A stretch of 11,772 nt of DNA from Opitutia bacterium (GTDB taxonomy: Bacteria; Verrucomicrobiota; Verrucomicrobiia; Opitutales; UBA953), in assembly GCA_947460445.1 (NCBI GenBank), contig CANHHS010000044.1, positions 1 through 11,772 of the forward strand, read 5' to 3'. Below are positions 1 through 6,420 of the stretch, one piece after another. The notes below the pieces were generated by a model. It saw only the letters and a program-made list of their open reading frames with translations, made no database searches and was not told where the DNA came from. Positions within the stretch are counted from its first letter, which is position 1, and every line of letters begins with the position of its first letter. The position numbers and the translations under genes were made by a program.

Positions 1-1
1 A

Positions 2-112
2 GGTCTCGCCCTCATCAAGGGATCTGGAGGACATTACCGAATAATCCCGACGGGTAAACGACCACTCAACTTCGACGTCTGGGTATCGGCACGCGAAGAG
101 TGGACACGTTAA
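2..112 (+). CDS. 3' end of an unrecognised upstream gene (partial)
   Basis: One frame stays open from the window edge for 36 codons and stops with TAA at 110-112; the other two plus frames close early (by about 42 and 57). The visible tail is GLALIKGSGG, then HYRIIPTGK, then FDVWVSAREEWTR at the end. I do not recognise the family from so short a piece. The stop lies 8 nt before the ATG of the next gene, so it is probably the preceding member of the same plus-strand transcription unit. The call rests on open frame and spacing only. It could be chance, since 36 codons is short. Confidence 0.5.
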   Translation, partial: GLALIKGSGGHYRIIPTGKRPLNFDVWVSAREEWTR

Positions 113-120
113 TTTTGAAA

Positions 121-1374
121 ATGCGCTACCCTACCCTTTTACTACTCACGCTCACGAGTCTTCTGCCCGCTGAAGACTCAACACCGAGCACACAATGCCC
201 TGTTCCAATGACGGACACCGCCATCCCTGCGCTGCAACAAGACTCATCCAAGGCTTCTGCCGATCCGCGTATTCCACGTCCCGACCAAGCCATCATGAGT
301 GCGGCTATGCGCATCGAGTCAGTCTTTGGTCGTAGTGATGCCGGTAATGCTTGGGCGAAACTCATCACGGCATCAAAAGATTCCGAATATGCAGCGGCGT
401 TTCTGATTGCGACAATGCCGCGTGCAGACCTTCAAAAACTTGATCCCGCCTTTGTCCAAGAAAATATCCAGTTAGCCCTCGCGGCACGTCAGGAATTCTC
501 ATGGGCGAAGGAACTCGAAGAATGGCGCTTTCTTAATGATGTTTTACCCTACGCCGTACTCGATGAAGACAGAGACAGCTGGCGGGCCGACTTACTCGCT
601 AAACTTCGTCCAGTTGTGGCTAAATGTAAAACACGTCGCGAAGCCATCCTGGCAGTCAACGCTGCACTCCGAGATATCGTCAAGGTAGAGTACAATACGA
701 AGCGCAGAGCCGCCAATCAAAGTCCACCCGACTCCATCCGTCAGGGCGTCGCCTCCTGTACGGGTCTTTCTATTCTTCTGTGTGATGCCTTCCGTGCTGT
801 CGGCATTCCTGCGCGCATTGCCGGGGTGCCCACATGGGTAACCGTCGATGGTAACCACAACTGGGTAGAAGTCTGGGACGGCGAATGGATGTTCACGGAG
901 TATTATCCCGACAAACAAGGTCTCAATCACGGTTGGCTCCTAGAACGTGCCTCCTACGCAGACCCAGCACGTGCCGAGACGTGGGTGTATGCGAGCTCAT
1001 GGGCACCGACAGGCATCTACTTCCCTCTCGTTTGGAATATGCAGTCACGTACCGTTGCTGCGGTTAATCGAACCACCGCATACCATGCTTATGCAGGTGG
1101 ACGGAAGTACGCACTCACACAGCAAGAATCCGTAATCGGTCTGCGTGTATTTAAAGCAGGTAAACGCGTACCAACGACGGTGACTGTCATGCAGGGAGGA
1201 AAATCTCTCGCGACAGTTAAGACTGCTGATGACACACAGGACATGATGGATGTGCCCTGGGTAAAAGTGCGCATGGATGGCGGGGCAATTACTGTCATCG
1301 CTAACACCAAGGAAGTATCTGTCACCCCCAAGGCAGCCGCCGAAGTCGTCGTCGATGTCGACCTCGGCCCTTGA
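121..1374 (+). CDS. Secreted transglutaminase-like (papain-fold) domain protein
   Basis: Probable exported protein of 417 aa. The first ~17 residues (MRYPTLLLLTLTSLLPA) look like a Sec signal peptide. A transglutaminase-like core lies at about residues 165-265. It has a putative nucleophile Cys213 in ASCTGLS, His246 in GNHNWVEVWDG, and an acidic residue in the following WMFTEYYPD segment (Glu260 or Asp264) as the likely third member of the triad. Downstream come YASSWAPTGIYFPLVWN and a beta-rich tail, as in envelope transglutaminase-like proteins of Verrucomicrobia and Bacteroidetes. Such domains may act as proteases, cross-linkers or amidases, so the substrate is unknown. A GTG at 100 would add seven residues but overlaps the upstream frame by 13 nt; I prefer the ATG at 121. 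Neither start has a clear ribosome binding site. Two small genes follow on the same strand, suggesting one transcript. Confidence 0.8.
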   Translation: MRYPTLLLLTLTSLLPAEDSTPSTQCPVPMTDTAIPALQQDSSKASADPRIPRPDQAIMSAAMRIESVFGRSDAGNAWAKLITASKDSEYAAAFLIATMPRADLQKLDPAFVQENIQLALAARQEFSWAKELEEWRFLNDVLPYAVLDEDRDSWRADLLAKLRPVVAKCKTRREAILAVNAALRDIVKVEYNTKRRAANQSPPDSIRQGVASCTGLSILLCDAFRAVGIPARIAGVPTWVTVDGNHNWVEVWDGEWMFTEYYPDKQGLNHGWLLERASYADPARAETWVYASSWAPTGIYFPLVWNMQSRTVAAVNRTTAYHAYAGGRKYALTQQESVIGLRVFKAGKRVPTTVTVMQGGKSLATVKTADDTQDMMDVPWVKVRMDGGAITVIANTKEVSVTPKAAAEVVVDVDLGP

Positions 1375-1414
1375 AACTCGACAATCTACCCTAGATATCC
1401 ACCGTGTAATCACG

Positions 1415-1876
1415 ATGAACGTCCTTCCCAAAGCACTTACCTTCGAGCGAGCCCTTCGCAATTACGGAGAAATGATTCTCGGTAACGCAGTAGACACGAG
1501 CTCGATCTCGTTCTGGGCAGCCGTAGCCATGCTAGTCGTATTACTCCCTTACCTTGGTCGCCTCGCCGCGAAACACTTCTTTGCTAAAGAAGGCTCAATC
1601 ATTGGGATCGGCGCAGTTGCCTTAGTATCCGTCGGCTTAACCTTCTGTGCTTTCTGCATGGCAATGACCTCCCTCTCGACCTTCGTACCCGCGAACATTG
1701 AGACCCTCGTCGTCACACTCGCAACTTGCACCGCCGTCCTACTTGTCGCCAGCGCAGCCTCGCAGATTCTCTCCATGGGCTTCGGACCTTCGCTCGGCCT
1801 CCAGGTGATTTTTTGGAATATCGTCTTCGTCAGCCAAGTAGCTACGCGCTTTTTGACTGATCTCTGGACACGCTAA
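1415..1876 (+). CDS. Hypothetical four-helix inner membrane protein
   Basis: A 153-aa protein that I do not recognise. After a short polar N-terminus (MNVLPKALTFERALRNYGE) there are four hydrophobic stretches at about residues 31-50, 61-86, 95-118 and 123-146, so it is predicted to be an integral membrane protein with almost no soluble domain. The ATG at 1415 starts 40 nt after the transglutaminase-like gene. The frame is open further upstream (ATGs at 1277 and 1355), but those would overlap the previous gene and add a low-complexity Ser/Pro-rich leader, so the internal start is chosen. The stop is followed after 3 nt by the ATG of the next exported protein, which argues for translational coupling. 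No catalytic or transport motif is visible. It may anchor or assist its secreted neighbours, but that is inference. Confidence 0.65.
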   Translation: MNVLPKALTFERALRNYGEMILGNAVDTSSISFWAAVAMLVVLLPYLGRLAAKHFFAKEGSIIGIGAVALVSVGLTFCAFCMAMTSLSTFVPANIETLVVTLATCTAVLLVASAASQILSMGFGPSLGLQVIFWNIVFVSQVATRFLTDLWTR

Positions 1877-1879
1877 GCC

Positions 1880-2587
1880 ATGCGTGCGGGCATCCTTGCG
1901 GCCCTCGTCTTCTTACCATTAACCGGTACGCTGACAGCAGTTTTGGCAGCAGATAGTAAGACCCAGATTGAAATCACGACATCTGTTACCCACATTCACC
2001 CTGATGGCAGCGGAGCAAGTACACGCGCTATGCCCACAGTCACCACAACCGACGGTCAAGAATGTAAAGTGTTTTTCGGAAATGGGTATTCCGACGGACG
2101 GGTCGATGTAACGGCAATACGCATGGAATTCACCCCAACAATTTTAAGCGATGGACGTGTCCAACTACGCTTTGTCTCACTTGGAACTGAACTCGGCGAA
2201 AAAATCTCTGCTGATACTTTAACGACCCAAGCAAAACCGAAAACAGATACCAAAATCAACTTTCACTCCGCTCTACCCGCGGACGGTCTTTTCTCTGTCG
2301 CCGGCCAAAACGGGTCACGCAGCTGGCTACGTATCGGCCAGAAAGTCGATGGCTGGACACTCACGAGTTATGACAGTGGATCTAAAAGCTTAACACTCTC
2401 ACGCGGAACACAGTCGCTCCGTCTCAGCCTTGTTAAAGCAAGTGCAAGCGATCCCGCAGCTAACGGATCACCCAGGGTAGAAATCATCACAGCTCTACCC
2501 GGCGAACAGTCCGAGATTATCGGCAAAGACGGCCACCGCTTGATTATCAAGGTGCGATTATTCGACTCTCCGCCCCCTACGCGCTAA
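1880..2587 (+). CDS. Exported protein with secretin-like and GspC-like segments
   Basis: A 235-aa protein with a likely signal peptide (about residues 1-23, ending VLA before ADS). Residues 50-105 read like the repeated beta-strands of a secretin pore domain: a PTVTTTDGQ turn, a short FFGNGY segment, then MEFTPTILSDGRVQLRF. Residues 145-185 (SWLRIGQKVDGWTLTSYD, then SLTLSRGTQSLRLSL) resemble the small beta-domain of GspC/PilP-type pilotin or clamp proteins and many uncharacterised Verrucomicrobia proteins. No full secretin is present, since the protein is far too short. It is probably periplasmic or outer-membrane associated. The start lies 3 nt after the preceding stop, and the gene ends 5 nt from the convergent ppc stop. 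The domain similarity is recalled by eye, so the function remains unknown. Confidence 0.65.
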   Translation: MRAGILAALVFLPLTGTLTAVLAADSKTQIEITTSVTHIHPDGSGASTRAMPTVTTTDGQECKVFFGNGYSDGRVDVTAIRMEFTPTILSDGRVQLRFVSLGTELGEKISADTLTTQAKPKTDTKINFHSALPADGLFSVAGQNGSRSWLRIGQKVDGWTLTSYDSGSKSLTLSRGTQSLRLSLVKASASDPAANGSPRVEIITALPGEQSEIIGKDGHRLIIKVRLFDSPPPTR

Positions 2588-2592
2588 AAGGC

Positions 2593-5358
2593 TTATCCGG
2601 TTGTCTGGAGGCCAGCTGCAATCGCGTTCACAGAGAGCAAGAGCTGAGGTACATGCGCGTCCGCATCCTTCTTGTCGCCCGTGGCCAATGCCTTGCGCCA
2701 CTCTTTGATTAGACCAACTTGCTGCTCATGTAAAAGGTCGATGGCCTCTTCACGCAGTGAGATAACTTTGCGGAGACGCGGACGGCCTTGGGTTAATTTT
2801 TTACCGGAAAGCTCATCGAGCATCTTACGCGTAAGAGCGTGCTCTGCTAGGATCTGATTGAGTACGCGCTGGCGAAGCTTTTTGTCGGTCACCATGGCAC
2901 CATAAAGCTTCATCATACGACGGTTGGCAGCCAGAACACTGGTCGAGGCATTCTTGAGCATATAGCGCAAAGGTGCCCAGGTATCATAACGGCCTTTGAT
3001 AATATCCCACCCCTTGGGATTTTCTTCCTTTAACCGGGCGAGACCAGACCCGACGCCATACCAGCCAGAAAGATAGAAACGGGACTGACTCCACGCGAAC
3101 ACCCAGGGAATAGCACGTAGGTCTTCCAAAGACGCGACGCCTGTGCGGCGTGATGGACGTGAACCAATGCGGCTGGCTTCAATAACATCGATCGGTGTGG
3201 CCTGACGGAAGAAGTCGATAAACCCTTCGGCATGTAACAAACCTTGGTAAGCCTGCTGCGAATACTCGGCAAGTTGATCCATCACCTTACAAAGATTGTC
3301 AGGACTATCATCGTCTTTCTCGTGCAACAGGGTGTTTTGAGTGACGCCCGCTGTCAGCAGCTCGAGATTATTAACGGCGGTAATCTGATTAGCATATTTT
3401 TGGCTAATCGTTTCGCCCTGCTCGGTCATACGAAGCTCCCCGCCGATCGTTCCGTGAGGCAATGCGTCGATAAAGCGGTGAGTCGGACCTGCTCCGCGCG
3501 AAATCGTACCGCCACGACCGTGGAAGAAGACAATACGCACACCATGCTTAGCACCAACTTCAGTCAAACGCTGCTGGGCACGGTAAAGATTCCAAAGTGA
3601 TGCCAAGATACCGCCGTCTTTATTGGAGTCGGAATAGCCTACCATGACTTGCTGAGTCAGCTCACGTGCACCCGATGCTTCGCGCCGTGCTTCCAACGAT
3701 CGACGCGTCATCGGGTGAGCAAGAAATGCATCCATAATCGCCGTGCTCTTTTCGAGGTCCGCAATCGTTTCAAAGAGTGGCACAACTGGGAGTAAACAGT
3801 GCGGGTTTTCAACCCCGCCTGACGTCAAACCTGCTTCACGAGCCAACAAGTATACCGCAAGCAGGTCAGAGACGGAGCGCGTCATCGAGACAATCAATGA
3901 ACCCAAGCCCGCTGGGCCATGACGCCCAAGACACCCAGAGACAACACGGTAACAGGCAAGGATTGCATCTGCCTCCACGCCGACATCGGCACGTTCACGA
4001 ATAAAGGGTCGAGGTGAGCGAAGTTCAGAATCTAAGAATCCAAGACGACGGACCTCATCCCACTTTAGGTACTCGTCGCCCGGCAGACCTGCAGCCGTCA
4101 TCAACTGCGAAACTGCCCGATCGTGGAATGCGCTATTTTGACGGATATCAAGCGTCGCAAGATGGAAACCAAATACGCGTAAACCACGAATGATTGGGTC
4201 TAAGTCGTAACGCACGACGCGCGCCGCGCCGACTTCAATGAGGGTTTCACGTAAAAAGAGTAAGTCAGCGAGCAAGCCATCGGCGGTTGCATGTTGGTGT
4301 GGCAAAACAGGCCCATCCGACGACGGCATCCGTAGACGAACGAGGTTCAGGTACTGCCGCCAGCTTTCATTCGGATTACGGGCAATCGCGCGCTCGCCAT
4401 CTTCACCTAAACTTGCCGATAACTTTTCGATTTGCTTAACAAAGATTTCGGGCGGCGTCTGCAAACTGTCTCCCAAAGATAACCTTTGAGCAAGCGCCTC
4501 AAGACGGTCTGCCCAGAAGTTTAAGGCGTTTCGACGAAAACTACGAAGCGCACCATCGGTAACTTTGTCAGTGACGAGAGAATGGCCATCGCGGTCACCG
4601 CCCACCCACGTCCCAATGGTGAGTCCAGGTAAACTGTCGGGATGTTCGATACGACTCGGCTCAAAACCTGCAGCCTCCCACGCCTGGCGTAAGCGTAAGT
4701 CCATCCGCTCAACGGCCTCAGGGAAGATATTCGTTAAGAAGTAAATGACGTTACGTAACTCCGAGGCCACATCTGGCTTCTGCTGATAAATTTCACCCGT
4801 GCGCCACAGACGCTCGAGGGCAACTTTGATTTCATCGCGGATGGCACGCTGCTCAGCTTGCGTCCACATATTATTCTCACGCTTAACGAGTAATTTATAG
4901 ATGTGGCGGTGAATCTCGAGTACTGTTGCCCGCTTCGCTTCGGTCGGGTGAGCCGTCAAGACCGGCTGTACATGGATGTCATGGAGGCGTTTGGCTATTT
5001 GGCGATCTGTTATACCCGCATCCCGTAATGAATTAAAGGTACGTCCCCAAGAACCTGGATCGGATGCGAGACCTTTGGAGTCTTCACGCAGTCGCTTCGA
5101 TTGTGCGGATGCGTTTTCTTCCACCATGTTCAACAGCTGGAAGGCAATTGAGTAAGCCTGTACACCGCGGTAGGAGAAAATTTGAATGCCGCGCAATTTG
5201 CGCGTACCCATCCAAGGCAAAGTGCCGGCTAAATCTTTGTGTCCGAGTTCCTCGAGTACTTCGACGAAACACGTCATCATGAAATCAAGGTCCTTATCGA
5301 CCTTGAGCAAACCTTGCTGCAAATCACGACTAATAGGCATCGACGATAGTCGTAGCAT
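2593..5358 (-). CDS. ppc: Phosphoenolpyruvate carboxylase
   Basis: Cytoplasmic enzyme that carboxylates PEP with bicarbonate to oxaloacetate, refilling the TCA cycle. At 921 aa it is full length (family about 880-970). Signature motifs appear in order: LTAHPTE with catalytic His137, GTWVGGDRDG (249-258), FGFHLATLDIRQNS (397-409), VMVGYSDSNKDGG with Lys580, FFHGRGGTISRG (611-622, matching the E. coli 579-588 region), MTEQGE, and the closing TTG. The E. coli C-terminus RNTG is QTTG here, so the aspartate-binding Asn881 is Thr; the Lys773 region also looks altered, which may weaken feedback by aspartate. ATG 5358 is used; Met7 (ATG at 5340) is an alternative. No ribosome binding site is evident. 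Its product feeds citrate synthase, encoded further along the window on the same strand. It is convergent with the envelope cassette and divergent from rnpB. Confidence 0.97.
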   Translation of the reverse strand: MLRLSSMPISRDLQQGLLKVDKDLDFMMTCFVEVLEELGHKDLAGTLPWMGTRKLRGIQIFSYRGVQAYSIAFQLLNMVEENASAQSKRLREDSKGLASDPGSWGRTFNSLRDAGITDRQIAKRLHDIHVQPVLTAHPTEAKRATVLEIHRHIYKLLVKRENNMWTQAEQRAIRDEIKVALERLWRTGEIYQQKPDVASELRNVIYFLTNIFPEAVERMDLRLRQAWEAAGFEPSRIEHPDSLPGLTIGTWVGGDRDGHSLVTDKVTDGALRSFRRNALNFWADRLEALAQRLSLGDSLQTPPEIFVKQIEKLSASLGEDGERAIARNPNESWRQYLNLVRLRMPSSDGPVLPHQHATADGLLADLLFLRETLIEVGAARVVRYDLDPIIRGLRVFGFHLATLDIRQNSAFHDRAVSQLMTAAGLPGDEYLKWDEVRRLGFLDSELRSPRPFIRERADVGVEADAILACYRVVSGCLGRHGPAGLGSLIVSMTRSVSDLLAVYLLAREAGLTSGGVENPHCLLPVVPLFETIADLEKSTAIMDAFLAHPMTRRSLEARREASGARELTQQVMVGYSDSNKDGGILASLWNLYRAQQRLTEVGAKHGVRIVFFHGRGGTISRGAGPTHRFIDALPHGTIGGELRMTEQGETISQKYANQITAVNNLELLTAGVTQNTLLHEKDDDSPDNLCKVMDQLAEYSQQAYQGLLHAEGFIDFFRQATPIDVIEASRIGSRPSRRTGVASLEDLRAIPWVFAWSQSRFYLSGWYGVGSGLARLKEENPKGWDIIKGRYDTWAPLRYMLKNASTSVLAANRRMMKLYGAMVTDKKLRQRVLNQILAEHALTRKMLDELSGKKLTQGRPRLRKVISLREEAIDLLHEQQVGLIKEWRKALATGDKKDADAHVPQLLLSVNAIAAGLQTTG

Positions 5359-5402
5359 GCATGACGCATTCCCCGCAATCGCAAACCCATCTGGCAGTGA
5401 TT

Positions 5403-5408
5403 TGTAAT
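5403..5408 (+). promoter_or_regulatory. Candidate -10 element for rnpB
   Basis: TGTAAT matches five of six positions of the sigma-70 consensus TATAAT and sits 9 nt before the inferred 5' end of rnpB, a sensible distance. No convincing -35 hexamer is found about 17 nt upstream. The element lies in the 59-nt space between the ppc start and rnpB, so the ppc promoter must overlap it, lie inside rnpB, or lie within the ppc coding start. This is a weak single-hexamer call. Confidence 0.3.
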
Positions 5409-5417
5409 GGTCCTCCT

Positions 5418-5871
5418 AGGGGTCGGCATGGACCGCGCTATCGCCTAGTCCATTGAATAGGCTTTCCATTACCGCAGGAATCCCACAGACTGCAGCACAG
5501 TCAGAACACACGCATCCGCATGGTGCAAACCATGAGGAAAGTCCGGACACCATAGGGCAGGATTCCCGACGCAAGGCGGGGCGCGACGAAAGTCGTGACG
5601 GAAAGTGCCACAGAAAACAGACCGCCGGGTCTCGCAAGAGAAACGGTAAGGGTGAAACGGTGAGGTAAGAGCTCACCGCTCCGAGGGCAACCAAGGAGGC
5701 ACGGCAAACCCAATCCGGTGCAAGACGAACAGGGACCATCTGAGGTCGCCCACCAAGGTCCCGGGTTGTCGCACTGCCGAAAGGCAGGGCTGAAAAGCCA
5801 GAGAAATGGATGCGGACGGAGTGGTGAGTATCACCCGCCACAGAATCCGGCTTATCGTGCCTGACTCCACA
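5418..5871 (+). ncRNA. rnpB: RNase P RNA, bacterial type A
   Basis: Catalytic RNA of ribonuclease P, which with the RnpA protein removes 5' leaders from pre-tRNAs. The universal core is plain to see: GAGGAAAGTCCGGACACC at 5534-5551 followed by ATAGGGCAGGA, then GGTAAGGGTGAAACGGTGAGG with GTAAGAGCTCACCG, and the P4 partner ACAGAATCCGGCTTATCG at 5840-5857. CCCGGGTTG near 5760-5768 fits the L15 loop, whose GGT pairs with the tRNA 3' CCA. The ends are inferred from helix P1: GGGGTCGGCA (5419-5428) pairs with TGCCTGACTCC (5858-5868), allowing wobbles and one bulge. The ends are therefore approximate to a few nt. At about 450 nt it is slightly long for the type (E. coli is 377). Open frames on both strands across it are incidental. 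Confidence 0.95.
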
Positions 5872-5873
5872 TG

Positions 5874-5916
5874 GGGGACCGACCTGAAAGGGTCGGTCCC
5901 TCACCTTTGGTCTTTT
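5874..5916 (+). terminator. Intrinsic terminator of rnpB
   Basis: A perfect 10-bp stem GGGACCGACC (5875-5884) and GGTCGGTCCC (5891-5900) closes on a TGAAAG loop, effectively a GAAA tetraloop. It is followed by a T-rich stretch (CTTTGGTCTTTT) that begins a few bases after the stem. It lies directly after the 3' strand of P1 of rnpB. The T-rich part overlaps the aroQ stop codon, which is on the opposite strand. For the minus strand no T run follows the hairpin, so it likely acts in the rnpB direction only. Confidence 0.7.
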
Positions 5917-6343
5917 ATTTCTTAGCTAAGAAATCGACGGCAAGCTTATAGCCTTCGAAACCAAGACCGGTAATCACACCCTCGCAAGCACCGGCAGTGA
6001 TCGACACATGGCGAAAGGCTTCCCGCTTATAGATATTCGAAATATGAACCTCAACGGTACGCATCCCGCTACCTGCGATAGCATCACGCAGAGCAACGCT
6101 GACATGGGTGTGTCCTCCTGGGTTAATGACAAGGAGCTTCACGCCGTCATCCGTCCACTTCGCAAGTGTATCAATAATCTCACCTTCGTGATTGGATTGG
6201 AAGAAACGTGGCTTGAGACCACGCGCAACCGCATGGGCGCGCACGTCTGTTTCAAGGTCAGCAAGGGTACGGGTACCATAAACCTCAGGCTCGCGCTTGC
6301 CGAGTCGATCTAAGTTAGGTCCATTGACGATACCGATGTCCAT
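5915..6343 (-). CDS. aroQ: 3-dehydroquinate dehydratase, type II
   Basis: Third step of the shikimate pathway: dehydrates 3-dehydroquinate to 3-dehydroshikimate in the cytoplasm; type II enzymes are dodecamers. At 142 aa it is normal length. Family motifs: VNGPNLDRLGKREPEVYG with active-site Arg17 and Tyr22, QSNHEGEIID (49-58), INPGGHTHVSVALRDA with Asn74 and His80, VEVHISN with catalytic His100, and REAFRH with Arg111. NPGGHTH and NPNLDRLG-type loop residues differ slightly from the common NPGAYTH and NGPNLNLLG forms, but all catalytic residues are present. It follows gltA by 77 nt on the same strand, with an imperfect hairpin between, so it may be partly uncoupled from the operon. It is convergent with rnpB. 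Confidence 0.96.
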   Translation of the reverse strand: MDIGIVNGPNLDRLGKREPEVYGTRTLADLETDVRAHAVARGLKPRFFQSNHEGEIIDTLAKWTDDGVKLLVINPGGHTHVSVALRDAIAGSGMRTVEVHISNIYKREAFRHVSITAGACEGVITGLGFEGYKLAVDFLAKK

Positions 6344-6364
6344 ACCGACTACTTAGACAAATAA

Positions 6365-6415
6365 GTCGAAAAGAGGAAGGAGGAAACGAGAGCCAGCCTC
6401 CCGCCCTACTTCGAC
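6365..6415 (-). terminator. Imperfect hairpin between gltA and aroQ (possible attenuator or weak terminator)
   Basis: Read on the minus strand, a 19-nt arm (6415-6397, starting GTCGAA and ending GGGAGG) faces a 19-nt arm (6383-6365, starting CCTCC and ending TTCGAC). By hand count there are 13 Watson-Crick pairs, 3 G-U pairs and 3 mismatches around a 13-nt loop. The next bases downstream, TTATTTGTCT, are T-rich. This suggests a weak intrinsic terminator, attenuator or mRNA processing element separating gltA from aroQ. It was not scored by folding software, and the mismatches make it uncertain. Confidence 0.35.
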
Positions 6416-6420
6416 CCACC

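Noticed and set aside
1045..1461. 138-aa minus-strand open frame under the transglutaminase gene
   Set aside because: It is antisense to a well-supported gene and shows no recognisable protein motifs.
5411..5417. AGGAGGA on the minus strand near rnpB as a Shine-Dalgarno site
   Set aside because: It is over 50 nt from the ppc start and the nearest in-range codon is not in the ppc frame; it appears to be a chance match.
5416..5904. 162-aa minus-strand open frame over the middle of the window, and other smaller frames there
   Set aside because: It lies on the opposite strand to clear RNase P RNA core motifs and shows no protein family features. The frame is a by-product of RNA gene sequence.
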